A DNA stretch of 64,000 bases from Sanguinoderma infundibulare (GCA_032821775.1 JAVLRN010000016.1:434001-498000); one strand, 5' to 3'. Counted from the stretch's first letter, positions 35,261 to 46,997 are shown. Notes: generated by a model not told the origin, from the letters alone. Numbers and translations: made by a program.

Positions 35261-36195
35261 ATGGCGTCTGTAAACGGCATCCGCGTCGGCCTCTACGTCG
35301 TCTTGGTACGTCTCGTGAGCCGAACAACCCAACCCGGGCGACGCTGACCATGACCATGTTGGACGGGGCCCGCTCCGCAGTGGCTCTTCTCCGCCGTCCT
35401 CCTCGGCCTGACGGGCACGCGCCTCCACTACACGCTCTTCCCCCCGCCCTTCGACCCGCTCAACAACGGCCAGCCGTTCTACGACCCCATCGTCGTCGAG
35501 CTCCTCGCGACCTCCGTCCTCGCCCTCTTCTGGTCGTCCTACATGTACGTCACCGAAGCGCTATCAGTTCCCACCCCGCCGGGGCGATAGATCATGGGGC
35601 TCACCATGTGTACATACCGCGCTGACGATCTCCGTGGCAGCATCCATATCATCCACCGGAGCTACGACTACGGCCGATTCTCGAGCTTCGCTGCCGAGCT
35701 CCTCGGGCTCCTGGCGCTCTTCACTCTGTTCCTCGTCGGCGCCGCGATCGCCTCGGTACGTCCCGCTCTCCTCCGTCCTCCGCCCTCTCTCCACGCATCT
35801 GTCCCGTAACCCCGCCTCCCGACTCGCGCTGACGCCCGCGCCACGCGTAGACGCTCTGGGGCGACCTCTTCTGGTGCCACCAGTTCTGGCAGTGCCGCAT
35901 GCTGACCGTGCTCGTCGCGTTCGCGTGGATGTGCTGGTTGATGACCTTCGCGCTCGTCGTCATCTCCATCCTCTTCGCCGTCGCCAACTCGGCATTCTTC
36001 CACCCGCTCCACGGCCGGTACGACCCCCGCGCGAGCTTCTTCGGTACGTCGTCGTGCCTTCTGTCGGTCTAGTCAGTGGTTCGTGTTGTGCTGACGGTCT
36101 CCGTGTCCGCATTGTGCGCAGGGCCCAACAACCGGAAGGAGCGTCGCTGGCGCTTTTGGTGGGGGCGTGGGGCTGCCACTGCGCGCCCTGTATAG
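35261..36195 (+). CDS. MARVEL-like four-pass membrane protein, copy 3 with stop-loss extension
   Basis: The five exons are conserved with four replacements that I can read: Ile to Val in exon 1, Leu to Pro in the LFLPP segment, Thr to Ala and Val to Ile in exon 4. The usual TGA after RWRFW is gone because a short deletion removed it together with the bases after it. Translation continues through TGG GGG CGT and on to the TAG at 36193-36195, adding 11 residues (WGRGAATARPV). The donor and acceptor of the last intron are still GT-AG. It probably still encodes a membrane protein with an altered tail. Confidence 0.7.
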
Positions 36196-36550
36196 TTTGT
36201 TCTTCGCTCTCCAGCGTTATTTCCTGAGAATCTGGGCTTTCATAATACCGTCTCGTATTGTACTTGTGCACTCGTCCTGTAATATACAGCTCTGTACAAC
36301 ACGAGTACCCGCACACGATCAGCACCGCACATCGCGCCGCATGACCACCGCTCTGAATTCATCCACACACCTAAGTATGCACTCTGAGACGACGGGCGCT
36401 ACCGCCGCGCCCGCTTCGTCTCTGAGCCGTCCTCCCTGTGCTCCCTACCAAGTCGCGCGCTGCTGTCGCGGTCGCCGCATGCGCACGGAGCTTCTCTGCC
36501 GCTGCTCCTGGGCACCCACCCGCAGCCTCAAACCGCTCTCTAAGCGCGCG

Positions 36551-36833
36551 AAAGGCATCCTAAGAACGGAGATAGATGGACGGCGACCGGCTGAACGTGA
36601 GTAGCGCAGAGTCTCAGGCGAAGCACAGACAGGCTCCGAGGGCGGCCAGGGAGAGACTCGGAGACGACGAGCAGACTACGAGTCGCTGGCTCATCTCACA
36701 CGATCACGTGGTTCACACGTAGTGCGTAGTGCGTTCTTCTCCGGGAAGTCGTGGTGATTTAGCGAGATGTCCGTGATAGATATTGTCCCCTAGGACCTGA
36801 CCGGCCACTTCGGATGCCCCAAAGCAGAGGCAT
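36551..36833. other. Replacement block in copy 3 (truncated F-box gene missing)
   Basis: After taagcgcgc, copy 3 switches to about 280 bp not found in the other copies, and rejoins them at caagactaaacgatgg. In copy 1 the corresponding interval is about 1.3 kb (about 2633-3944) and includes the truncated F-box gene. No gene is seen in the block. Confidence 0.8.
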
Positions 36834-37067
36834 AGTTTAACAAGACTAAACGATGGTATTTGGTACCAAATAAGATGGGGATTCGAAACAATGACAGGAA
36901 GGTACGGGGGGCGAAGCCCAGCTCTTATATACACACAAGTCCGAGCACTAGCACGGCGGCACGCGGATCCAGGTTCGAACCCAGCTACAGGTTTGAATGT
37001 ACGTCAGGGTCAGAGTCACGCATCACGAGAGTGCACGGCGCACCTGTCAAGCACACAAGTCGCAAAT

Positions 37068-38249
37068 TTACACGGAGTGGCGGGTCTTCAGCAACCGCGC
37101 GTATTTCGACGTGTGCGGCGCGAGCTTCGTATGCCCCTTCACGAACTCGAACAGCTGCCCGCGCATGCGCGCCTCGTGGAACTCGAGGGCGTCAGGCCCA
37201 GGGGGTGTGGTGAAGATCCGCTTGTACAAGTCATCCAGCAGCCGCCTGTCTTCCGCGTTCTTGCAGTTCACGAAGCCGTAGTCGGCGACGACGGACGGCG
37301 GAGGCGCCAGTGCCGCCTGTCCGTGGATCCCGTAGAGGAGCTTGTACATGTAGAGCTTCAGGCGCCAGATGGACTTGAACGATCTCGGGGCACCAGCCAT
37401 GACGTCGAGGAAGAAACGAGGGTTTGGGAAGGAAACGCCGCACCGGTAGAACAGGACGGGGAGGGAGGATGTCTCGTACGCGGTGCAGAACTGGTCAAAG
37501 GTACAGCGTCGGATGAGCTGCCGGTACGAGTTCGCGAGCTCCTCCTCGTCACCAATGACGAAGCCAAACCCCATCCACAAGCCATCGAGAAGAGGCTCGG
37601 GGTGCACTCCGGATACCAAGATGGAGTAGAGAAAGAAACAGGCGAGTTTGGCGGGGGAGAACGCACGAATCTTCGCTATAACCTGCTCGGCGGTGTCCTT
37701 CGGGGAGCCGCCAATGAGAGTCCAGGCGTCCATCGCACCTGGCGTTTGAAACATGGCCGCGGCGGTTTTGTCGTTCGTGGGTTGGCCCATAGGCAATCCG
37801 TTAAGGACATACGGGTGTTGGAGGAGCCACGGATAGCATGCGCTTCGGCTATCCGGCGGAAGCGCTTCGAAGACACCCTTGACGCCCTCAAAGAGTCTCC
37901 CCTCCTTCCTCCACGTGCGGACCTCTTGGGGGGAGACAGCACGGTGCACGAGCACCTCCTTCCATAGATCGCAGATCATGTCCAAGCCGGTAGGGCCGGA
38001 TGCCATGACGGCCTTGTCGAACCCGTAGTCGAGCATGGTCTGCTCGTCGTGCGGGACGAGATCCTTGAAGCATGCGCGGGCGAGGTGATAGGCTGTGTCG
38101 ATCGGCTTGTCGGTCTTGCAGTCGAAGATGTGCCACAGCCAATGTTGCTTCTGGCACTCGGTGCTGCAGTACCAGATGTTCTTGCATCCGGCACATCGTT
38201 TGGCGTCTTCGGCGTCCATGGAGCAGCGGGCGCATTTGTGAGAAACCAT
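37068..38249 (-). CDS. MYND zinc-finger protein, copy 3
   Basis: Intact 393-codon homologue of the gene at 4170-5351. All eight zinc ligands are present. Differences from copy 1 in the finger itself include Thr11 to Met, Val25 to Ile, Lys31 to Glu and Pro38 to Leu. Others are scattered along the C-terminal region. Arg18, which is a stop in copy 2, is conserved here. In this copy the truncated F-box gene that normally lies downstream is missing. Confidence 0.8.
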   Translation of the reverse strand: MVSHKCARCSMDAEDAKRCAGCKNIWYCSTECQKQHWLWHIFDCKTDKPIDTAYHLARACFKDLVPHDEQTMLDYGFDKAVMASGPTGLDMICDLWKEVLVHRAVSPQEVRTWRKEGRLFEGVKGVFEALPPDSRSACYPWLLQHPYVLNGLPMGQPTNDKTAAAMFQTPGAMDAWTLIGGSPKDTAEQVIAKIRAFSPAKLACFFLYSILVSGVHPEPLLDGLWMGFGFVIGDEEELANSYRQLIRRCTFDQFCTAYETSSLPVLFYRCGVSFPNPRFFLDVMAGAPRSFKSIWRLKLYMYKLLYGIHGQAALAPPPSVVADYGFVNCKNAEDRRLLDDLYKRIFTTPPGPDALEFHEARMRGQLFEFVKGHTKLAPHTSKYARLLKTRHSV

Positions 38250-38887
38250 TCTGCAACTGAAAATGCGAGCCATCAGATATGCATCTCTCCAACAAGCGAG
38301 ATGCTGAAGATGTACCGTCGGTGGTGGGGGAGTAGGATGAGGGCAAGTGGTGACGATGCTCATCTGGTGGGGCGGCGAGCGTTGGCTGTGGTTGTGTCAG
38401 CTGCAAGGCGAATCCCGGCCGATCCCTTATCTCGGCCACATCGAGAACCTCTTCACCTCCACTATCTGGGCATTGACGATTCCTTCTCCGAGAAATCATG
38501 CGATCGGGCACATGTGAGGGGCGGGCAGGAAGATTTTGGCGGGAACCTTGTCCTGCTGAATACACAGACGCATCCCTGTGCCAGTGAGCCAAACATGCAG
38601 CAACGCAGTGGAGACTGAGATCGGTTTAACATAGATACAGCCCATCGCAACCGCATGGAACTCGGCGTGCGGGGCTTCCCTGCTCCGGACGTCCGTAGAC
38701 AGACATCACCCCGCTCGACTGTGACGTGCATCGGACGTTCTCGCGGTTCCGACGGCATCTGCATTCGCCGTCGGTCACTCGAGTGGCAGGCGGGGACCGT
38801 GTGATCCAGCTGTGGGGTGGCTTCTGATATGTATCTACCCTCGACTGCGTTGGCGGCATTGACGGAAGGGGTTCGAGCGAGCATATC

Positions 38888-39403
38888 GAAGCACCTCGAT
38901 GTTTGCCTGTTCTGGAGCAGCCAGCCGTTCGACCTTCATTTATTACGCCTGGTCACATCACCAACCAGGTTGGCTTTTACAGCCAAACTCAACGAGATTG
39001 ACAGGGAGGAGGTGCACCAACATGTTTAATGCGGTTCCCGTGACAAAGGACTCCGAGGGCCGCTTGTCCAACTTCGAAGGGAGGGTCGTCACGGTCACGT
39101 CCGCGTCCACGGTTATCTTCTGCCCGCTGTTGTTAACAAGAGGGACAAGCTCTTGCGCCACAATTGTCAATGCGGCGCGGAACCAAGCACTCACAATAAC
39201 GGCCTTTAATATCACAGGCATCTGCTCCAACGAGTGGCCTTGTACTCAAGGTCAAGTTGAGCGTTGTGTGAGCTGCGTAGGCTTCTACCAGTGTGCGAAG
39301 ATTTCGATAGCCAGCGACATCATCAGGCGGTTCATGTATGCGGCCAGAGTGTGCGAGGGCGTGACGGGAGCTGGTGGGAGCTGAGCTTGAGCTGAGCAGA
39401 AAC
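38888..39403. other. ~515-bp block present only in copy 3
   Basis: Copies 1 and 2 read gagcatatcttc directly into aatgacggcgacagc or gatgacggcgacagc; copy 3 has about 515 bp between the two halves. On the minus strand a coding-like frame (38958-39230) reads ALTIVAQELVPLVNN followed by SGQKITVDADVTVTTLPSKL, and an overlapping frame continues upstream. I do not recognise the family. Confidence 0.75.
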
Positions 39404-39768
39404 AAGTTTTCAACGATGGTGACAGCCGGCATGGGAAATGTGGCGGTGTAGGCGCTTCAGCTGCCCGATATGGATTCTGACCGTTCCTCTCGCCAGCACA
39501 ACCTGTTGCAACGTACGATCTCGATCAGAGTCGGGCGGACACTTATAAAACGCCATCCTGAATCTACAACGAGACTCATCTGAAACAGGTAAGACCATTA
39601 CTTTTTCCCATCTATGACCGCCACATCGTCTATGTGTCGGAGACGTTTTCGAACGCCATGTTCGAGCAGGCAGGTATCGGGCTGACGTACTGCAGATTTA
39701 TCTTGCGCGATGAGAACCCGTTCTATGCATACACTCTGAAACTGCGAAATCCAGGCTCAGGCTTATCG

Positions 39769-41046
39769 TCACTGCTCGACCACCCTCTCCACAATCGCCC
39801 GTCCATCCCTCGCACGCGTGAACGCGAAGACCGGCGGCCATCCGATGAACGGACTCTCCAACTTCGGCCGCTCAAATCGCTCCAGCGTCGGCCAGCTCGC
39901 GAACAGCGCCGCGTTATAAGCCGGGAGCGCAGCGCAGAAGCGGGCGCCGCTTGCTCTGCCGGGGTCCGCCATGTGGATGTGGAGTCTGGCCGGCCGCCAG
40001 ATGAACGTCTTGATCGCGGGACACGCGGCGCGCCACCGGGCCAGATGCCTGTCGAACGGGACGAACCCGTACTTCTGTGCTCTGCTCTGAACATTCTAGA
40101 GATTAGTACTGAGACCGTTATGCGCAGGACAAGGACTCGGACGTACGCCGAATGGACTGCCATGTCTGTCCTCGTCCAGCTTGAGGTGCACCAAAAAGGG
40201 AAGAACTAATCCAGAGCGTTCCAAAATCTGCGTTGGCCAGAGGTCCTTGCTGGCGTCGAGCACGTCGTGATCCGGCGACGGTCCGAGTAGCACTCTGACA
40301 GAGACGAGAGATGTGCAGAGGAGGCGTAGGACGTCCGACGCGACGCAGCGGTCCGTGGCGCGCACGAGAGTGAGGTGGGTGATGTTGACATGGCAGAGCA
40401 ATGCGCTGACACACAGAGCCGGCCAATGGACCGTCCCTATGTTTCTAACGAGGATCCAGAGCTTCGCGAGGACCCTCCTCCATGGCTCCATTGGGTAGCG
40501 GCAGCGGATAAGGGAGGTCCGGGGCTGGATGCTTCGGGTCGTAGCGATGGCCACGCCGGTCAAGGTAATCAGGTGGGAGGGGACTCTGAGCGGCACCCTC
40601 AGAAGCCTTGCGAGCCCGGGCAAATCGAAAGCCAAGTCGGCGATGCGCTGACGGAGTCCATCCAGTGACTCCGGGCGCTGGGTGGAGGCACTGGAACGCA
40701 CGGTCGCGCTGTCGACGCGGGGCTTCGAGCCATCCTCGACGCTCTCGAGGACGCATGTGAACCAGCGGTCTTGCTGCCAGTTCGTTAGATCCCGGATGTG
40801 AAGGCGTAATGAGCGCATTGCGACCGCACGGCGCAAGTCTGCGGCCAAGGCGCATATGAACGTCTCGACTTGGGTGATGCTGGTCCCGACGGACACGTGG
40901 CGATAGACGATAGCCTCGGCTTCGGCTCGAAAGAGCTGGGAGACGGACATCATCGAGATAAGGCCGCGCTTCGCCCCGGGATCAGGGAGATCGGCAGCGA
41001 GAAAATCGAAAACCCTCCTCCAAACCTCTGGCGGGAGGTGCGCCAT
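39769..41046 (-). CDS. F-box protein, copy 3 (pair 2)
   Basis: Same gene as at 6367-7641 with the intron conserved. The terminal TAG is CAG here, but TGA follows directly, so the protein is one residue longer (ends VVEQ). Replacements include Arg to Lys in the GARRG segment, Arg to Gln in STRRPES and Glu to Lys in the HLELDED segment. It lies just inside the truncated right end of the array. The usual downstream dynamin and MYND relics are absent. Confidence 0.8.
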
Positions 41047-42010
41047 AGGTGCAGTATGGGGCGTCTGTGGACGCGATGCGGTTAGTGCATTCGGGCAACG
41101 CATAGGAATCACAACGTACATTTTGACCATTCTCCCCCGGTGATATGGAAAGGAATATGGAGACGACTTTCCACCACCACGGCATGTTTAGTGTCTGGAA
41201 GCCGAGAGGAATGTGAGCAAGGATACGAGGATACAAATGAAGCAGCGACCTACCAGCCTGACTAGGCTGGTGTATACGAGCCGTAATCTCGTCGAATCGG
41301 AAGGTATCCGCACACCGGGCCCGCGAGGTATTGTAAGAGTGCTATACAAAGCCGAGAACGTTTCCTTAGGTGTGAAAGTAGCAGAGAACGCGAGGGAAAG
41401 AGGAAGAGGGTGAGGACGTGGAGGCACAGCCCGAGGGCACATACAGCCCCAGCGAGCTGTCGGCGGCACTGCCCCGGGCCCTTTGCCGATTCAGTCCAGA
41501 TCAAGAACAATCCGCATCTCAGACTCGTCCGAGTCGTCGTCGGACTTGTTGTGGCCGGCGGTGAGCTCCACGACATCAGCCATCCGCATCAGACATGCTT
41601 GCGGAACCGTTCAATGTCTCGGAAACGAGGGGGATGAACCGCCGTTGACAGTGGGAAGCAAGTCACGAACCTCACGCGGAAAATTGTTCCGCAGGATGCC
41701 GAATGAATCGCTCCAAGCGCAGTTACGATTCGATGACAAGACTACACGATGATATTCGGTACGGCACAAGAGGGGGACTCGAAACAGTAGCAGGATAGCA
41801 GGGGGAGGTCGGAGGTCCAGCCTGGCGGCCGGTGACTCCGTGCCCCAAACACCAGATGCATCCGAGTCAGAGAAGTCGCTCGGCAGTACCCGTACCGGCC
41901 GTTGCCGACATAGTCTTTCGCTTTGACGCCTGGTGTTGACCCCTCTCCAAGTTCAACCACCACAACGCAAGTACAGCAACCCCGCCCATCCTAGTGCACG
42001 CTGCGACATA

Positions 42011-44369
42011 ATGGCAGAGAACATGCGCCAGGTATCGCTTCGATTTATGCTCAAAAGATACCTCAACGTCGGTGGGATTCCTACAGATCGAGAGCTCGAC
42101 GCCTTCCACTACGAGCCCGATATCAAAACGGTGGCTGAAGGGGTAGACTTGGGGCAGAAAATCGTGAGTGTGTTCACCGTGCTAGCATCTCCAAATTTAC
42201 ATGACGTCGGGCAGTGCATGATGGGCCAGTCCGTGGCCGAGCACGGGGGAGACAGCATCCTTTTCCGAGACGTTTCTGCCCACCCGCAGATGGGCGGGAA
42301 TGAGGACGATGGCTCGGGTGACGACCGCGAGGAAGACGACAGCTCAAGGGGGAGCGTGTCCGTTGACGTCGCTATATATCGTAATGACGACCGCACGGGG
42401 AAGATTCTCCTCTTCAACCCCGCCGAATGTGTGGCTGCGACAAACACAAACGGGGAGGCTGGCTCTGAAGTCCGTCGTGACTGGATCGGCCGACCAGTGT
42501 GGAGCGAGACCGTCGTCTTTCTCCAGGCTGAAACCAACCACCGCCGCTGCGCATTCGAATTCGACCCCCCTGACGAAGACGAGGATTCCGACGGCGACAG
42601 CTCTGATTCCGATTCCGAACACGACGTCTCCGATTATCGGAAACGGTTCCTGGAACGTATCGCACAGATCTTTGGTCACCAGCACCGCACCCACCTCTTC
42701 GCCGTCTACGCATTCCGTGACCAGGCCCGCATCATCTTCGTCGACCGGTCAGGGGCCATCGTCTCCGAGCCATTCCGCTACGGTACTCGCGACCATCCGA
42801 CTCTGCACATGTTCTTCTGGAAGATCGCGCGCATGACGGACAAGGAGCTCGGGTATGACGAGAGCGTGAGCCTCGCAACTGATGCTGACGTAGAATCCAT
42901 GCGCGAGTACGCTGCCACCGTGCCCACCGAATACTTGCGTACACAAGCGTACAACGCGTTATCCTGGGACCCGAGCGCGCGGGAGGGCGAGTAGCTCAGG
43001 TCGTTCGAATGGCCTATGTACAAGCTCGCGGTGGGCGACAAGACGGTCTTCGCTGGCCGCCCGACGTTCGCAAGTGGTTCGTTGTTCGGCGCGTGTACGC
43101 GGGCGTACGTCGTCTTCGAGAAGGTTGATGTGGAGGACTCGACTGTATGGCGGCTCAGGTTCCTGAAGGACGTATGGCGGAGGAAGGACGCCAAGGGTCG
43201 AATTCGTGCAGAGCACGAGGTCTACGAACGCCTGCGTGCCAACGGCGTGCGGGACTACGTCTTGACCTGTCTCGCTGCGGGAGATGTGCTCGATGCGGAC
43301 GGATCTTTTCAGCTTACCAGGCTTCACGACATCGTGGGACGCAAGTGCTATCCCGGCTGTCACTATCGGATCATGCTCGAGGAAGTGTGCCGGCCGCTCA
43401 CTGACTTCGAAGACTTCCGGGAGCTGTCGGCGATCCTGAGAGATGCCTTGCAGGGTGAGTATTCCTTTTCAAGTCTTTCACCGTGCTCGTACTGATTGCC
43501 CGGTTTCAGGCCACAAAGACGCGTGGGAGAAGGCTAGCGTCCTCCATCGGGATGTCAGCTTCAACAACATCCTGATATACGAGTTCAAGAAGGGCGATGG
43601 GACCGAGGAACGCAGGGGTGTTCTCAATGACTGGGACCTCTCCATGTACAAAGAGGAGATGCTCACCAGCATGGACCCAACCGAGCCCGACCACAAGGTG
43701 CGCTGCATCTGTTTCACTCTTAGTCTGCCACTGATTCAGGGGTGTTAGGGGACGTGGCACTTCCGCTCCGCAGTCCTCGGAAGCTATCCCACCAAGCCTT
43801 ACGAGCTCTCGGACGACATCGAGTCATTCGTCCATGTCTACCACTACTCCGTCCTACGATTCCATGACACGGCTGAGACACCCTGTTTGGAGGCGTACTT
43901 CGCCCTTCACTTCGACTCATATACCATCCGCCCTCAAGATGGTGCCCATCTCGGAGGCTACCAGAAGTTCTTCAACATGCGCTCGACAAACCCCTTCATC
44001 CGCCCAACAGGGAACTTGAGTCTCCGATTCGCGCTTCAGCCGCTCGCCAAACTTTGCTCTGATCATTACGCCACCATCGACGAGGACGAGTACGATCTCA
44101 AGTACGACCCTGAGCTCGCAAGGACATCAACCGGCGAACGCCTTGCACAAGCTCTAGCCAGGCGCCCTGCACGGAGGCCGAAGCACATAAGCGTCCCGCA
44201 AGACAGGCCCCTGGCGGATCACAGACGGTTGCTCTCCTTCTTCAAGGACACTAGCAACCCAGCCGAATGGGAGCAGCCTGACCTGAAGAAGGACAAGGAC
44301 CTCTTTAAGATGGTCGGGCTCGCTCCTCCCAAGAACAACCATTTCTCCTCCTCGACGCAATCCAGCTGA
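42011..44369 (+). pseudogene. FunK1-type protein kinase gene A, interrupted by TAG
   Basis: Four exons are supported by the parallel gene at 57603: 42011-42163, 42215-43454, 43510-43697 and 43749-44369. Spliced, they give 734 codons. Codon 311 is TAG (42992-42994) where FunK1-B has CAG (REGQQLKS). The N-terminal part includes an acidic loop (DEDEDSDGDSSDSDSEHD-like). The kinase core lies after the stop: VLHRDVSFNNIL with the catalytic HRD, then LNDWDLS in place of DFG. FunK1 kinases (PF17667) are expanded in basidiomycetes and their substrates are unknown. If translated normally, the product ends before the catalytic core. Because the rest of the frame and all splice sites are intact, the stop is recent, or a sequencing error. 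Confidence 0.85.
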
Positions 44370-45213
44370 CCGGACACTGAGCACCGAAGGGGAAGCGCAG
44401 CTTAAGGGGAAGGAGAGGACTGTTCTTCTACTCTCAGATCCGAAGCGCTTGACAGACAGCTGCACGCAATCTACTTCGTTGTACCCATTCCAATGTGATC
44501 TGACGGCGTATTCTTTCTGTCGTGTGCCTTTTGTTCTACTCGAGGAATTGGTTAGGAAGCGAGATGGGAAATGGTAGAAGACGGTATTCAAAGCTTCGGC
44601 AACGTCGAAACATATGTCCACCCTGGCTAAGGAGGCTATTTTTGCTCGCACGAGATCCCCGAAGGACAATAAAGAGAAGCGCAATCAATTTTCGAGAGGG
44701 ACAGGTACTGTACCCGCCCTATGCCCATTGCCGCTTTGTATGTACTCACCGACGACATGAACACGGCCGCGCGAGGGCAGGGGCCATAAACTCGAGGGCG
44801 GGCGTGCCAGTAGATCGCACCCAAAGGCCGCAGGCTTCGGTTTAGGTTTCCGCATAGACCCCACCGGTGTCTTGCACTCGGCATTCTGATCTTCGACGTT
44901 GAGAATGTCGCGACCCAAGCAGCACGTCTCCGGACGCAGAAAATATATACAAGTCTAAAGGGAGTGGACGCGGCGTAAGCCACAAGGCATTGAAAAGGAG
45001 CGGGAGAGAAAAAGAGAGAGAGCGCGTCTGGCCGGGGAGACGTAGATCGACGCCATCTGCCGCAAAAAATACAACAATAGCGTACATGGCCCCCGAGAAC
45101 ACTTCAAAAGTACAACCGGTAACGTACACACCACGAGGCGGACTTTCCGAACGGAAAGCCCGCTCTCCACCCCTGGCAACGCAGCGCCACGGATGGATGG
45201 ATGGATGGCCCGA
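44370..45213. other. 3' flank of FunK1-A and spacer
   Basis: The first ~160 bp (gcttaaggggaaggagagg, then tctactctcagatccg) match 63712-63870, beyond the transposon that interrupts FunK1-B. The rest shows no gene I can support; a ggat-rich run (45191-45206) is a simple repeat. Confidence 0.7.
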
Positions 45214-46997
45214 CTACGCATCGGACGCCGAGACCGACTCGGACTCAAGGGCAGGCTGTAAAGAGCGATCGCGAAGCGTCAGTGGCCGCATTAACCACAC
45301 ACGACACGCGGCGCACGACACGCACCTCTAGATCTGGGTAGTATATGGGGTATCCGTCCGAGATGTCCGAGGACTCCCGGTTTTCCTCGACGACGGTCTC
45401 CACCAGCGGAAAGGAAGCCCGGGGACTCTGCAGCGCGACGCTCTCGTAGTCCGACATCGTCGAAACCGATATCTGTATCGCGATCGGACTGACTGCACCA
45501 GAACGCCTCTCCCGCTGCTGCCCGTAGACGTAGACCGAATCGCGCTTGGGCACGTGCGCGTCGCGCTCGACGCCGCGCTTCGCTTCTTCCCCTGACCCTC
45601 GGAGCGTAGACGACAGCGAGAGCGCCGATCCGCCGTTTGCGGAAAGCATCGAACCGTGTCTGGACGCCGCGGCGCTTGCGTTGGACGAAATGCGCATGAC
45701 GATCAACAGGAACACCAATCCCTGCCGTTGCGCATGCCGCGTTCACCGATGGACGAATTGTGCGTTCGAGAGCGTGTCGAGGTCCCCCCGCGCCCAGGTT
45801 GAGGTAAAGAAGGAGTAAGTCCGTCAGTTAGGAGGCCGGCGGTACGACTCGGAAAGACAGCGGACGCTCACGATGACAGACGGGAACACGCTGTGACACG
45901 CGGGGAAGGCCACCGTGGGACTCGCGAAGGACGTCACGGCGAGTGAGATTGATGCGATTGAGTAAATGGCGGCGGACTGAAGGATGGACTCGATGACGCG
46001 CCACGTCATGTTCTTCAGCCGTCCATCTTGCGGGTCTTTGGGGAAGTATTTTTGTGTGCGGGATGTGAACCAGAGGATGCGCGCCATGATGAGGCCTATC
46101 ACAGTTCCGTGAGCCTCGGAGATCGCAGCCGGCGCGGATGAACTGAGGATGCTTACCACTCGATAAGATGTTTGTCACGACTGAGAGCACGAAGAACGCG
46201 TTGACTAACACCGTGATGTCCAAGCCCCAAGATTCAGTCGCGTAGGGACCTGCGAGCGAGACGAAGTAGCCAAGGACTGCCGCGCGGCGTGTGGGTAAAC
46301 CTTCGAGGACCAATGTTCCAGGAACAGACGCTTACCAAGTTCGCCGGCGAGGAGAATGGACGGGGTTATGACTATCTTGAGTAACCGATCCCAGACGACG
46401 TAAGCCCGATATATCTGAGATGGTAAGTCAGACACCGTAATGGAAGTGAAAGCGGGAATAATTCGTCATACCATGATCCCGTCGCCAATGAGGAGTTGGG
46501 TGACGTACACAGCGAACTTGGCAGCGCCGAACGCGTGGGTGGTCGCGTTTAGATTATCAAACTGCACGGCTATAGTCAAAAGATTGTAGTGCTCCACGAG
46601 GTAACTCGCGAAGAGGATGTGAACGTCGATGACTACATGCTGTCTCGCCATAAGCACGATATACAACAACTCAAACGGGATGAAGAATCTTACTATGAGG
46701 GCAAGGAGGAACATCGCCGTGCTCGCTGCGAGTAATGCGAGCTGCCGAGTAGATCGACCTTGGGAGAGCGACCTATGTCGACGGAGCAAAGTCCACCCGC
46801 ACATACCGTAGACTACGACAAATGCTCCGAAGCCGATTGTCTCTAGAATTAGGGAGACGAGCCCCGCGGTTAGCGTTGACCGCACGTCGACCACCTGTGG
46901 CGTTCAGGATGTTAGTATCAAGCAATAGCACGAAACGACCCGAGTTGAATCATACCTGATAATCATCCGAAGCTACGTCGCCGATGCCTGTGGCCAT
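45214..46997 (-). CDS. Fungal multi-pass (about 7 TM) membrane protein
   Basis: Seven exons on the minus strand: 46997-46956, 46894-46472, 46414-46336, 46276-46157, 46095-45872, 45721-45326 and 45255-45214. All have GT-AG borders and consistent phases, for 441 residues. The start MATGIGDVASDDYQ is followed by a helix (GLVSLILETIGFGAFVVVYG), several more helices, the family-typical IYRAYVVWDRLLKIVI, and a last helix GLVFLLIVMRI. A ~130-residue Ser/Glu-rich cytoplasmic tail ends ESESVSASDA. The arrangement is that of the large basidiomycete family of seven-helix proteins of unknown function, sometimes compared with receptors. The last, tiny exon is the least certain: reading through instead would end at 45245. 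Confidence 0.75.

Larger units (their letters stand above)
33941..41820. repeat. 17-kb tandem repeat unit, copy 3 (truncated, array end)
   Basis: Third copy, corresponding to roughly the first 8.4 kb of the unit. It ends at about 41820, within the stretch that in copy 1 leads to the MYND remnant at 8486. Unique sequence follows. The break shares only a few bases (ccag) with the full copies. This copy has two large differences: about 1.3 kb containing the truncated F-box gene is replaced by 36551-36833, and an extra ~515 bp sits at 38888-39403. Confidence 0.95.

Noticed and set aside
1..41820. Whether the array is an rDNA or telomere-type repeat
   Set aside because: There is no rRNA-like sequence and no TTAGGG-type tract; the unit has protein genes and relics.
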